Part shown: positions 33,358-41,081 of the stretch, in pieces | How positions within the stretch are numbered: position 1 is the first letter of the stretch | How the letters are laid out: each line of letters begins with the position of its first letter | NCBI GenBank assembly: GCA_016927065.1 | Contig: JAFGNJ010000004.1 | Coordinates: forward strand, 248,001-312,000 | Reading direction: 5' to 3' | DNA: 64,000 nucleotides | DNA from: Deltaproteobacteria bacterium | GTDB lineage: Bacteria > Desulfobacterota > B13-G15 > RBG-16-54-18 | Position numbers and translations under genes: made by a program | Notes under the pieces: model-generated | Databases searched by the model: none | The model's input: the letters and a program-made list of their open reading frames with translations, nothing else | Told to the model about the DNA's origin: nothing

Positions 33358-34239
33358 TTAGGGTGATATAGTCTCTATAACCGCCCTCTTTACCAAGACC
33401 TCAACCATGTCCCTTCGGTATTCTTGTGTTGCCCGATGATCATCTATGGGGCGTGATTCCTCTGCAGCGGTGCGCGCTGTGTGCTCGATCAGCTCTTCAC
33501 TGAAATGTTGTCCCCTGAGTACGGCTTCCGCCCGTTTTGCCCTCATGGGGGTAGGGGCTACCGCCCCTAAGGCAATCTTGATATTCTCGCAGACACCGTT
33601 ACGAGCACTAACCATGACCGCAACACCGACAACGGCCAACTCCATCGAGCTTCTCTGTGTCAGCTTCAGGTATACACCCCGACTATGGGGGAGCACTCGG
33701 GGCACCTGAATCTCCACAAGCAATTCATCATCCGAAAGCACGGTCTTATTGGGACCGATGAAGAAATCATCAAGGGGAACAATACGCTCACCCTTCTGAC
33801 TCATCAATTTCGCGGTTGCGTCGAGTGCAAGGAGCGGTGGTGCAGTGTCGGCTGAGGGAACGGCATTACAGAGGTTGCCAGCCACCGTGCCTCTATTGCG
33901 GATCTGAACAGATGCCATAGAGGAGGCTGTCTGGGAAAGTATGCCGTACGTAGCCTGAATGAGCGCAGATGTTTCAATAGCACGAAGTGTGGCTAAGGCG
34001 CCAATCCGCAAACCGTCTCCCTCGGCATTGCTGATATATGCTAAATCAGGAATGCCTTTGAGGTCGATGAGACACCCTGGAGCTTCGATCTCCCTCCGTT
34101 TGAGTTTCGGCATCAGGTCGGTGCCACCAGCCAGCAGTGCGCCCTTACCAGCATACTGCGCTCGAAGAGCCAATAACTCCTCAATCGTCTTCGGCTGGAC
34201 ATATTCAACTCGTGGCAACCGCCTATATAAGGTAACCAT
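33358..34239 (-). CDS. molybdenum hydroxylase FAD-binding subunit
   Basis: A 293-residue flavoprotein subunit (CoxM/XdhB/HcrB family). The FAD-binding PP-loop ALLAGGTDLMPKLKR is at about residues 33-47, and IRNRGTVAGNLCNAVPSADTAPPLLALDA at about 113-141; the CO_deh_flav_C domain fills the C-terminal third. It lacks the roughly forty-residue cysteine-rich insert that carries an extra 4Fe-4S cluster in genuine HcrB, an argument that this is a general hydroxylase, not a 4-hydroxybenzoyl-CoA reductase. First gene of the operon, 90 bases downstream of the promoter with the TetR-type palindrome. The ribosome site before ATG 34239 is weak. Confidence 0.92.
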   Translation of the reverse strand: MVTLYRRLPRVEYVQPKTIEELLALRAQYAGKGALLAGGTDLMPKLKRREIEAPGCLIDLKGIPDLAYISNAEGDGLRIGALATLRAIETSALIQATYGILSQTASSMASVQIRNRGTVAGNLCNAVPSADTAPPLLALDATAKLMSQKGERIVPLDDFFIGPNKTVLSDDELLVEIQVPRVLPHSRGVYLKLTQRSSMELAVVGVAVMVSARNGVCENIKIALGAVAPTPMRAKRAEAVLRGQHFSEELIEHTARTAAEESRPIDDHRATQEYRRDMVEVLVKRAVIETISP

Positions 34240-34329
34240 GCCCCGTTTCCCGTAAAAGCTCTTTCATTACCTCCCTCGGAGGGGAGCTTAAAACCGAGGT
34301 GAATCGCAACGCCTTAAAGAACATTCACA

Positions 34330-34350
34330 ATTATACCTACCGGTTGGTAT
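34330..34350 (-). promoter_or_regulatory. operon promoter -10 overlapped by a TetR-type palindrome
   Basis: ATACCTACCGGTTGGTAT (34333-34350) is an 18-base inverted repeat, eight of nine half-site bases matching, with the central CCGG common in TetR operators. On the minus strand a perfect TATAAT (34335-34330) overlaps its edge, and on the plus strand another TATAAT starts at 34348. The -35 is poor. Binding here would block transcription. The rest of 34240-34521 shows nothing else. Confidence 0.6.
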
Positions 34351-34521
34351 AATACACTTATAAAAAACCACACTTTTGCTTATTTGTCAATCCTTAATTT
34401 TAAGAAATGGTAGCGCCTGCTCGGTCTGACGTGCGGGATGCCCTTAGATTGTAAAGCTTCATACTCCGAACCAACTCAAAACCTAAGAACATCCCTTTTC
34501 ACGTCAGGAGGACGGGTGGTT

Positions 34522-34809
34522 TTACGAAAAGAATCTGCTTGTATCTGCTGACGAGGGGACCATGGCGGACATACCACTACGGTTGAGGTAAGGATCCCTG
34601 CTCTCTTTACCCTTTCCAGTAAGATATTCTCGCCAGGAGATCTCTTTGATAAGCTTAATGCCCCCACCGTAATTCTTCTTTTTCAATCGAGGGATAGAGC
34701 GGGAATTAGCGAGGATGCCAAAGATATCGTCGCCCTGAAAATACCTCACCATCTCATAACTCTTCCCCGCCCCGACATGCCCAGCTTCCATCACCAACTT
34801 GAAATACAT
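34522..34809 (-). CDS. small hypothetical protein with Walker-A-like motif
   Basis: A 95-residue product I cannot name. Near the N-terminus EAGHVGAGKSYEMVRYF contains G-H-V-G-A-G-K-S, an exact GxxxxGKS pattern, yet the protein is far too short for an NTPase domain and has no Walker B. A basic middle (SIPRLKKK) leads to an IKLIKEISWREYLTGKGKESRDPYL stretch. AGGGAGCGG precedes ATG 34809. Codon pattern and the ribosome site support translation, but the last 20 residues look less ordered. It is monocistronic, upstream of the catabolic operon promoter on the same strand. Confidence 0.5.
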   Translation of the reverse strand: MYFKLVMEAGHVGAGKSYEMVRYFQGDDIFGILANSRSIPRLKKKNYGGGIKLIKEISWREYLTGKGKESRDPYLNRSGMSAMVPSSADTSRFFS

Positions 34810-34992
34810 CCGCTCCCTCGATTCCTCTTTTTCTTACATTATAATTGAGGAAGATTAAATCCCCATTAACAGAAGATTAAATTTTTTTAATGTTTCAGGG
34901 GGAGGATTAGTGCATTGGTGCTCCCTATTACGAGGAAAGGAGATAAAACCCCTCTCTATTTCAACAAAAAAAGCCTTAATTGGAGGTCAGGC

Positions 34993-36576
34993 TTAAAAAG
35001 GCAGGAGCTCGCCCGCCCTGGATTCTCCGAGGCGGGTGACAATAATGGCGGGCTGTTCGTGCAGGGGGCACTTATATTCGCAGATCCCGCAGCCGATGCA
35101 GAGCTTGAGGTCGATCACGGGTTGCCTGATCCGTTTCCTTCCTTGAGGGGTCATTATCACCACCTGCTCGAACTTGATTGCCTTGTCCGGCGTGGGGCAG
35201 TGCTCCTCGCACACAAGGCACTCGACCCCTTGGGCGTAGGGGATACAGCGGTTCTTGTCGATATAGGCGAGGCCGATCTTGGTGCGGGCCTTCTCCTCCT
35301 GGGAGAGCTCCCTGAGGGCGCCGGTGGGACATACCTGCCCGCAGAGGGTACAGTAGTACTGGCAGTAGCCGCTGTGGAAGTCGAACCGGGGGGTCCAGAT
35401 ACCCTCCAGGCCTGCCTCGAACAGGGCGGGCTGCAGGCCGTTGGTGAGGCAAACCTTCATGCACTCCCCGCACCGCACGCATCGGCGCAGGAACTCATTC
35501 TCCGGCAGGGCGCCAGGGGGGCGGATCAGCCGCCCCGTTCGCCGTTGCGTGAGGGGGTTGGTCCGCATAAGGGGAACGATAAAGATCCCGGAGACTAGGG
35601 AGGCGATCACCCCGCGTCGACCCAGATCGACCCCAGCGACCTTTCCCGTTTGAGAGGGTATAAAACCGAACCTCACCACATCCTCGGGGCAATCCTCCTG
35701 GCACTCACCGCACATCACGCACTCCGCCTTTTTCCACTTCCCTTTTACGTCCGCTGCCGCCCCGGTGCGGCACTCCCGCACACACAGATTGCAGGAAGTA
35801 CACCCCTTCCCTACGGCCCTCTTGAAGGGGCTGATCTGGGTAATAAGCCCCAGCAAGGCCCCAAGGGGGCATAGCGCCGTGCACCAGAACCGCCTGCGGT
35901 AGAGATTGGCGAGGAGGATGCCGACGAAGATGAGGCCGGTAAAAATCCCCTGATAGAAGAAGGGCTGATGAAAGGCCAAGACATATTTTTTGAGAACGCC
36001 ATAGATGGCCTCGGAGATTGCGGTGACGACGGGGATATTGGCTCGGTAGAGGAGGTCGAAGACGGTATGGGTCATCAGGTTTATTGTGGGCTCAACGGCC
36101 ACGGCCAGGGAGCGGATCAGCAGGGAGATAGGGTCCGCCAGTCCGGCTATCTGAAAAGTGAAGAGGGAGCTTATGAGGATAAAGACGAGACCGTAGTACT
36201 TGACCCTGCGCGCTCGGTCCCCGACGTGCTTTTTTCTCCGTTCTTGAGGAGTGAGGCGCCCCATGAAATCGTTCAGCGTACCCAGGGGGCAGACCCAGCC
36301 GCAGAAAACCCTACCGAAGACAAGGGTAAAGGCGACGGTGATGAGGGATAATAAGAGGGCTAGGGGTATAATATGGGATGAAAGGAAGGTCGTAATAAGA
36401 ATTAAGGGGTCAAAATGCAGGAAGATCCGCACGGGATAGGCGATCTCATCCGTCCCCTTGTAGGCCGTCAGAATGAAGAGGATAAAATAGAATGCCAGGA
36501 AGGACCATTGGCTGATGCGCCTCAGTCGCCACCATGGAAAGGGGGAGGATTGCCGCTTACCTTTAGCCTTAGGAAT
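34993..36576 (-). CDS. NapH/PceC-like membrane polyferredoxin, probable ATT start
   Basis: An inner-membrane electron-transfer protein of about 527 residues. Membrane segments (about 24-40, 60-85, 113-135, 150-165, 190-210) contain two paired CxxxCP motifs facing the cytoplasm (FCGWVCPLGTLND, WCTALCPLGALL), the mark of the NapH/NosR/RdxA group. The soluble part has four to five 4Fe-4S motifs: CTSCNLCVREC, CVMCGECQEDCP, CVRCGECMKVC, CTLCGQVCP, CLVCEEHCP and CIGCGICEYKCP. The first canonical start (GTG 36432) would cut off the first helix; the open frame continues 48 codons to ATT 36576, with AAGGAGG nine bases before it and overlap of eight bases with the DUF362 gene. No ATG, GTG or TTG lies in that extension. 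Confidence 0.8.
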   Translation of the reverse strand: MPKAKGKRQSSPFPWWRLRRISQWSFLAFYFILFILTAYKGTDEIAYPVRIFLHFDPLILITTFLSSHIIPLALLLSLITVAFTLVFGRVFCGWVCPLGTLNDFMGRLTPQERRKKHVGDRARRVKYYGLVFILISSLFTFQIAGLADPISLLIRSLAVAVEPTINLMTHTVFDLLYRANIPVVTAISEAIYGVLKKYVLAFHQPFFYQGIFTGLIFVGILLANLYRRRFWCTALCPLGALLGLITQISPFKRAVGKGCTSCNLCVRECRTGAAADVKGKWKKAECVMCGECQEDCPEDVVRFGFIPSQTGKVAGVDLGRRGVIASLVSGIFIVPLMRTNPLTQRRTGRLIRPPGALPENEFLRRCVRCGECMKVCLTNGLQPALFEAGLEGIWTPRFDFHSGYCQYYCTLCGQVCPTGALRELSQEEKARTKIGLAYIDKNRCIPYAQGVECLVCEEHCPTPDKAIKFEQVVIMTPQGRKRIRQPVIDLKLCIGCGICEYKCPLHEQPAIIVTRLGESRAGELLPF

Positions 36577-37483
36577 TGGTCGTGACCTCCTTGATCCTCA
36601 ATTTCGCCAGGTCCATGCGCCCCAGCCCCCGCTTGGAGGCGATACGGAGATGCTCCATCTCCTCGGGCGCTAGGCCAAAGAGTTTTGCCCCCATGGCATC
36701 GACAGCCACCTGATCGCTGCTCACAGCTACCGTATTAAACCGCTTGACGTACTTCAGGCTCCCTCCCTGCGGGCCGTTGGCCGTCAATACCCTCACCGCA
36801 TCGAGGATGACCAAGGTCGGCTTGAAGAAGGCGGCGAGATCCACAATGTTCTGATCCAATCGCCAGTGGAGGCCTCCACGTGCGCCGCCGACCAGGCCCA
36901 TGAGGTTTTTCATCCCCATGGTGAGCCGGGCCAGGCTGTGGTGCTTGAGGATGGGGCAGTTGATTATCTTATCAACTTCTGCCGCCTCCTGATAGACCTC
37001 CCAGGACTGGAGAACCTCTCCCTTGATATCCATCTTGCGGAATCTTCTCGAATCGACATAGCTGACCTTCGCCCCCGCCACCTTGGCCGCTTCCATGATC
37101 CCGCTGCTCACATAGCAGCGACGCGGGTCCTCACAGGGGTGGTCGAAGACCTTTACCTCCTTGGCACCGGCATCGAGGCACAGGCGTACAATCGTCGCCA
37201 CGACCTCTGGATTGGTATTGGCGGCCTGCTCAGGGGTACGATCCCACCCTATGTTGGGCTTCACTAATACCACGTCTCCGCGGGAAACGAAGCGCCCCAT
37301 GCCCCCGAGGGCCTGTATAGCCGCCTGCGTGATCGTGGAGGGGGATGTCCCTTGAGAGATTACCAGATCAGGAGAGGATGCAGTTGCAGCAGAGGCAAAA
37401 GTCCTCCACGGCCAAGGGATCATGGCTGCCCCTGCGCCGGCCATGAATAACTTCAGCACTTCTCTGCGCGTTAAACGAGACAT
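36569..37483 (-). CDS. Tat-exported DUF362 protein
   Basis: A 304-residue protein with a twin-arginine signal (SRLTRREVLKLFMAGAG, residues 2-18), so it is exported folded, which fits a cofactor. The mature part is a DUF362 domain with VLVKPNIGWDRTPEQAANTNPEVVATIV near residues 75-102, CPILKHHSLARLTMGMKNLMG near 195-215 and a C-terminal LVILDAVRVLTANGP. DUF362 domains often join ferredoxin domains and are suspected to act on corrinoids or redox groups; no role is proven. ATG 37483 follows AGGAAG; the longer in-frame start precedes the promoter and lacks the Tat motif at the N-terminus. Overlaps and is probably coupled to the polyferredoxin gene. Confidence 0.85.
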   Translation of the reverse strand: MSRLTRREVLKLFMAGAGAAMIPWPWRTFASAATASSPDLVISQGTSPSTITQAAIQALGGMGRFVSRGDVVLVKPNIGWDRTPEQAANTNPEVVATIVRLCLDAGAKEVKVFDHPCEDPRRCYVSSGIMEAAKVAGAKVSYVDSRRFRKMDIKGEVLQSWEVYQEAAEVDKIINCPILKHHSLARLTMGMKNLMGLVGGARGGLHWRLDQNIVDLAAFFKPTLVILDAVRVLTANGPQGGSLKYVKRFNTVAVSSDQVAVDAMGAKLFGLAPEEMEHLRIASKRGLGRMDLAKLRIKEVTTNS

Positions 37484-37508
37484 CTCTTCCTCACTGAGCT
37501 CCTTATTC

Positions 37509-37537
37509 AATATATATGTTCCCCTGGAGTGAGTCAA
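37509..37537 (-). promoter_or_regulatory. promoter of the DUF362-polyferredoxin pair
   Basis: Minus strand TTGACT (37537-37532), 17-base spacer, TATATT (37514-37509), about 20 bases before the start codon. Confidence 0.65.
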
Positions 37538-37560
37538 GAAAAGCAAGAAAAGTGAGAAAA

Positions 37561-37590
37561 TTGACAACCCCTCCCCCTTTCTCGTATTAT
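37561..37590 (+). promoter_or_regulatory. promoter of the nucleoside-salvage operon
   Basis: TTGACA (37561-37566), 18-base spacer, TATTAT (37585-37590), start about 15 bases before ATG 37612. Back to back with the minus-strand promoter in the same 128-base gap. Confidence 0.65.
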
Positions 37591-37611
37591 GCCCTGTGGG
37601 AAGGAGGGATC

Positions 37612-38319
37612 ATGCTGGGGATCATCGCAGGGGGGAATTTCTCCCCTGAGGGGATGGAGACAACCGAAACAACGGTACTAGAGACCCCCTTTGGGGCACC
37701 CTCGGATCATTTCACCATCGGTCGTCTCGGGGGTAGAGCCTTGGTGTTCCTTTCCCGCCACGGCCCCGAAGAAATCCCCCCGCATCGCATCAACCACCGT
37801 GCCAACATCTACGCCCTCAAAAAACTGGAGGTGTCGGAGGTGATCGGCATCAACTCGGTAGGGAGCCTCAGGGAGGAGATTCCCCCTGGATGGATCGTGA
37901 TCCCCCACGACTACCTCAGCCCCTGGGAGATACCGACCTTTTACGAACACCATGTCGTACACATCACCCCTGCCCTCGATGCGGGGCTCAGGGCCCTACT
38001 CATCACGGCCGCCCAGGGGGCAGGTGCGGCATTCGCCCAGGAGGGGGTCTATATCCAGACCATTGGCCCTCGCCTGGAGACTAAAGCGGAGATCGCCATG
38101 CTGAAAAACTTCGGCCATGTGATAGGAATGACCATGGCCCATGAAGCCACTCTCTGTCAAGAAGTAGGTTTAGCCTACGCGAGCATCTGTTCGGTGGACA
38201 ATTACTGCCACGGCATTGTCGACGCTCCCCTTACAGAAGAGGAGATTAGCCGACGAGCGCGGGAAAACGCCACCACCATCAATACGATCCTGGGCCAGGT
38301 GATGGAGGAGATGACATGA
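37612..38319 (+). CDS. methylthioadenosine/methylthioinosine phosphorylase (MTAP family)
   Basis: A 235-residue phosphorylase that splits a methylthio-nucleoside with phosphate to base plus 5-methylthioribose 1-phosphate. GGNFSPEGM (residues 5-13) is the phosphate loop, LSRHGPEEIPPHRINHRANIYALK (about 44-67) the His-rich region typical of the MTAP family, and IGMTMAHEATLCQEVG the sugar-binding Met region. In ICSVDNYCHG the residue matching Asp220 of human MTAP is Asn, which favours a 6-oxopurine; with a deaminase gene next, the enzyme is probably a methylthioinosine phosphorylase (inference). Slightly short for the family (about 260-285). ATG 37612 follows AAGGAGG. First gene of a four-gene overlapping operon. 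Confidence 0.82.
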   Translation: MLGIIAGGNFSPEGMETTETTVLETPFGAPSDHFTIGRLGGRALVFLSRHGPEEIPPHRINHRANIYALKKLEVSEVIGINSVGSLREEIPPGWIVIPHDYLSPWEIPTFYEHHVVHITPALDAGLRALLITAAQGAGAAFAQEGVYIQTIGPRLETKAEIAMLKNFGHVIGMTMAHEATLCQEVGLAYASICSVDNYCHGIVDAPLTEEEISRRARENATTINTILGQVMEEMT

Positions 38320-39581
38320 GTATCATCATTAAAGGGATACGGCTGAACGGCAAGACTTCGGACATCTTCATCGAGGGGAACAGAATCAAGGAGATCGATG
38401 ACCAGCTTGATGTAAAGGCCGATGAGGTGATCCCAGGCGAGGGGAAGGCGGCCGTGCCTTCGTTCGTCAATGGACACACCCACGCCGCTATGACGCTGCT
38501 GCGAGGGTACGCCGACGACATGCCCTTGCAGGAGTGGCTTCAGACCAAGATCTGGCCGATCGAGGCCCACATGACCGAGGAAGATATCTACTGGGGGGCC
38601 AAGCTGGCCTGCCTGGAGATGATCAAGACGGGGACGACCTTTTTCAACGACATGTACTGGCACTGGCGGGGTACTGCCAGGGCCGTTGAAGAAATGGGGA
38701 TCAGGGCCGCCATAAGCGCCGTCTTTATCGACCTCTTCGATGCACAAAAGGCTAAGGAGCAGATAGCGCTCAACGAACAGCTCTATGCAGAACGGGATGC
38801 TTTCGGGCCCCGCGTGACCTTCACCCTGGGGCCACATGCCATCTACACGGTCTCGGAGGCGGCGTTGCGATGGTGCGCTGAATTCGCTCGGGACAAAGGA
38901 GTGCTGGTTCACTTTCATCTCGCCGAGACCGAAGAAGAAATCCAGGAGTGTCTGAAGAAGCACGGGGTGCGTCCTGTAAAATATTTGGAGCAGATCGGGT
39001 TTCTGGGACCTCACCTGGTCGCCTGCCACTGCGTCTGGCTGGATGAGGAGGACATAGCAATCCTGAAGGCCCACGAGGTGCGTGCCGTCCACAATCCCAC
39101 TTCCAACATGAAGCTCACCGTAGGAGGGGTCTTTCCCTATCCTCAGCTCCGAGAGGGAGGGATAATCACCGCCCTCGGGACCGATGGGTGTGCCTCCAAC
39201 AACAACCTCGATATGCTGGAGACCGCCAAGCTCGCCTCCCTCCTGCAAAAATTCCACACCGGAGACCCCGTGATAATGCCGGCCCACGAAGCCTTGGATT
39301 TGATCACCCTCCAGGGTGCCAGGGCCTTCGGCCTGGAAAGCGGCGTTCTCAAAGCGGGGCACTGGGCAGATATCGCCCTCGTGGACCTGAATAACTCTCA
39401 ACTCACCCCCCACTTTCACCTGGCATCAGATCTCATCTATGCCGCCAACGGCTCCTGCATCGATACCCTGATCTGCGACGGAAGGATCCTCCTGCGGGGC
39501 GGCCACGTGGAGGGGGAGGAGGAAATTATAGCAAAGGCCCGCGAGAAGGCCTTTGACTTGGTCAAGCGCTCTGCTGGATGA
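38316..39581 (+). CDS. mtaD: 5'-methylthioadenosine / S-adenosylhomocysteine deaminase
   Basis: A 421-residue metal-dependent amidohydrolase that deaminates MTA and SAH to inosine forms. VPSFVNGHTHAAMTLLRGYADD (about residues 46-67) holds the HxH metal pair; LHLAET-like FHLAETEEEIQE (about 198) and ACHCVWLDEEDI (about 237) give further His ligands, and LGTDGCASNNNLDM (about 287) the Asp ligand. Length is normal for MtaD/TrzN proteins. Its ATG overlaps the phosphorylase stop codon (ATGA), so deaminase and phosphorylase are coupled, consistent with an MTA to methylthioinosine to hypoxanthine route. Cytosolic. Confidence 0.92.
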   Translation: MSIIIKGIRLNGKTSDIFIEGNRIKEIDDQLDVKADEVIPGEGKAAVPSFVNGHTHAAMTLLRGYADDMPLQEWLQTKIWPIEAHMTEEDIYWGAKLACLEMIKTGTTFFNDMYWHWRGTARAVEEMGIRAAISAVFIDLFDAQKAKEQIALNEQLYAERDAFGPRVTFTLGPHAIYTVSEAALRWCAEFARDKGVLVHFHLAETEEEIQECLKKHGVRPVKYLEQIGFLGPHLVACHCVWLDEEDIAILKAHEVRAVHNPTSNMKLTVGGVFPYPQLREGGIITALGTDGCASNNNLDMLETAKLASLLQKFHTGDPVIMPAHEALDLITLQGARAFGLESGVLKAGHWADIALVDLNNSQLTPHFHLASDLIYAANGSCIDTLICDGRILLRGGHVEGEEEIIAKAREKAFDLVKRSAG

Positions 39582-40042
39582 CCTTTATCGCTGATAAAAC
39601 CGTGGGGAAGCTGGTCAAGTGGCTCCGCATCCTGGGCTACGATACCGTCTATTGGCGCTCCGAAGACCCCCAGGGTCTCCTGCATCGGGCACGGGATGAA
39701 GGCAGGACCCTCATCACCAAAGATACCAAACTCTATAAGGACAAGGGATCTTTGAAGGCGCTGTTGGTCCAAGAGGACAACCCCTACCTGCAGCTTCAGG
39801 AGGTGGTGCGTCTTTTCAAACTCCCCCTCAACAAGGCGATGCTCTTTTCCCGTTGTCTGATCTGTAACTCGCAGTTGGAGACGGTAGATCCCTCGGAGGC
39901 GCGGGGGGAGGTCCCGGATTATATCTATCACACCCACCGTACGTTTTCACGCTGTCCCTCGTGTCGGAAGATCTACTGGACTGGGACCCATTACGAGCAC
40001 ATGGCTGCGGTGGTGGAGCGGTTACAGGAGAATAGATCGTGA
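39578..40042 (+). CDS. Mut7-C RNase-domain protein
   Basis: A 154-residue protein of the Mut7-C (DUF82) family, PIN-like putative RNases. FIADKTVGKLVKWLRILGYDT (residues 2-22) and DEGRTLITKDTKLY (about 45-60) give the conserved acidic residues, and a C-terminal zinc ribbon has CLICNSQL and CPSCRKIYWTGTHYEHM. Many genomes encode this alone; its substrate is unknown. ATG overlaps the mtaD stop (ATGA) and its stop overlaps rsmD, so it is translated as part of the salvage operon although its function seems unrelated. Confidence 0.88.
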   Translation: MTFIADKTVGKLVKWLRILGYDTVYWRSEDPQGLLHRARDEGRTLITKDTKLYKDKGSLKALLVQEDNPYLQLQEVVRLFKLPLNKAMLFSRCLICNSQLETVDPSEARGEVPDYIYHTHRTFSRCPSCRKIYWTGTHYEHMAAVVERLQENRS

Positions 40043-40599
40043 GGATTATCGGAGGGGAGTTCAAAGGGAGGAGGTTGCTAGTACCCCACGGGAGGCGAAT
40101 TCGTCCCACCTCCGACCGGGTCCGCGAGGCGATCTTCGATATCCTTGGTCCGGCCTGGACCTTTCAGCGGGCCCTCGACCTGTTCGCCGGCACCGGCTCC
40201 CTGGGGATTGAAGCCCTCAGCCGCGGAGCAGACGAGGTGGTCTTTGTGGAACAGGGGAAGGGTGCACTCACGATTCTGAAGGGGAATCTTAAGGCCCTGG
40301 GATTGAAATCGAGGTCATGGGTCCTCCCCCTGACGGCCAAACGGGGGATAGCTGTCCTAGGGGAGAGAAAGGAGGCCTTTGATCTCATCTTCATAGACCC
40401 CCCCTACGGTAAGGGCTTGGGGGGAAAGACCATCGAAGAGATCACCCGGCGGGGGATCATCAACTCCGCTGGGGTCATCGTGATCGAACATTCATCAAAA
40501 GAAGAAATCATCCTTCCCACCGGCCTTGAGCTTTCTCAACAGCGTAGATATGGGGATACGTCTGTTTCATTTTTTCACAAGGCCTCTCCATCCCCGTAA
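40039..40599 (+). CDS. rsmD: 16S rRNA (guanine-966 N2)-methyltransferase
   Basis: Methylates G966 of 16S rRNA. The 186-residue protein has the N-terminal RIIGGEFKGRRL and RPTSDRVREAIFDIL blocks specific to RsmD, SAM motif LDLFAGTGSLGIEALSRGA (about residues 47-65), acidic VFVEQGK, and the catalytic FIDPPYG (about 117-123). Start is GTG 40039, overlapping the previous stop codon. In many Deltaproteobacteria rsmD is next to coaD; that gene is not here. Confidence 0.93.
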   Translation: MRIIGGEFKGRRLLVPHGRRIRPTSDRVREAIFDILGPAWTFQRALDLFAGTGSLGIEALSRGADEVVFVEQGKGALTILKGNLKALGLKSRSWVLPLTAKRGIAVLGERKEAFDLIFIDPPYGKGLGGKTIEEITRRGIINSAGVIVIEHSSKEEIILPTGLELSQQRRYGDTSVSFFHKASPSP

Positions 40600-40657
40600 C
40601 AAAGAAATATCCCTCTTCTCATATCCCTCCTGATTACTATATCGTCTCGAGATTTGC

Positions 40658-40686
40658 TTGACATATCAAGCCCCTTCCTTAATTAT
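40658..40686 (+). promoter_or_regulatory. candidate promoter of the 40706 gene
   Basis: TTGACA (40658-40663), 17-base spacer, AATTAT (40681-40686). Strong -35, -10 four of six; the transcript would begin almost at the ribosome site. Confidence 0.4.
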
Positions 40687-40705
40687 TGTTATCAGGAGGA
40701 AGAAA

Positions 40706-41056
40706 ATGGTTAAGGCAAAACTGTGGTTTACGTGTGCAGCCATGCATGATCCTGTCACTCCTGTTATTGCTCGCCCTGCCCTCATCGGCTGGGATGCCCG
40801 CTTTCGCGAAGTGGAACTGCAAATCGAGAGGGGCTTCAGCGGCGATGAGTTGGTGCGCAGGATGAAGGGGTGGGTGACGGTCGACCCCGTCGAAGTCATC
40901 GGGGTGGTCGAGGAGCACGGCAGGCTACGGGTGTTGGACGAGCGGGATTTGGCAGTTGAGGTGGAAACCATGGAGGATTATGAGCGACTCTCCCAGGCCC
41001 TGCAGGATAAGTTCGGTGAAGAAGTAAATTTGGAACTCATCCCCAAGAAGGGGTGA
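40706..41056 (+). CDS. small conserved hypothetical protein
   Basis: A 116-residue soluble protein without a recognised domain. It begins MVKAKLWFTCAAMHDPVTPVIARPALIGWD and continues with an alternating helix and strand pattern (VELQIERGFSGDELVRRMKGW, then VIGVVEEHGRLRVLD, then ETMEDYERLSQALQDKFGEEVNLELI). The C-terminal part looks like a ferredoxin-like or ACT-like half. AGGAGGA precedes ATG 40706. Standalone, between rsmD and the ceramidase-like gene. Confidence 0.6.
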   Translation: MVKAKLWFTCAAMHDPVTPVIARPALIGWDARFREVELQIERGFSGDELVRRMKGWVTVDPVEVIGVVEEHGRLRVLDERDLAVEVETMEDYERLSQALQDKFGEEVNLELIPKKG

Positions 41057-41081
41057 CTTCGTTTAATGCAAACATCCGCTC

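Noticed and set aside
34915-35598. Plus-strand open frame of about 227 codons
   Set aside because: Antisense to the polyferredoxin; cysteine codons of that gene become Ala and Gly runs, which explains its look.
38202-39419. Long minus-strand open frame of about 405 codons over the salvage operon
   Set aside because: It is antisense to two clear enzymes (phosphorylase and MtaD), has low-complexity composition and no ribosome site.
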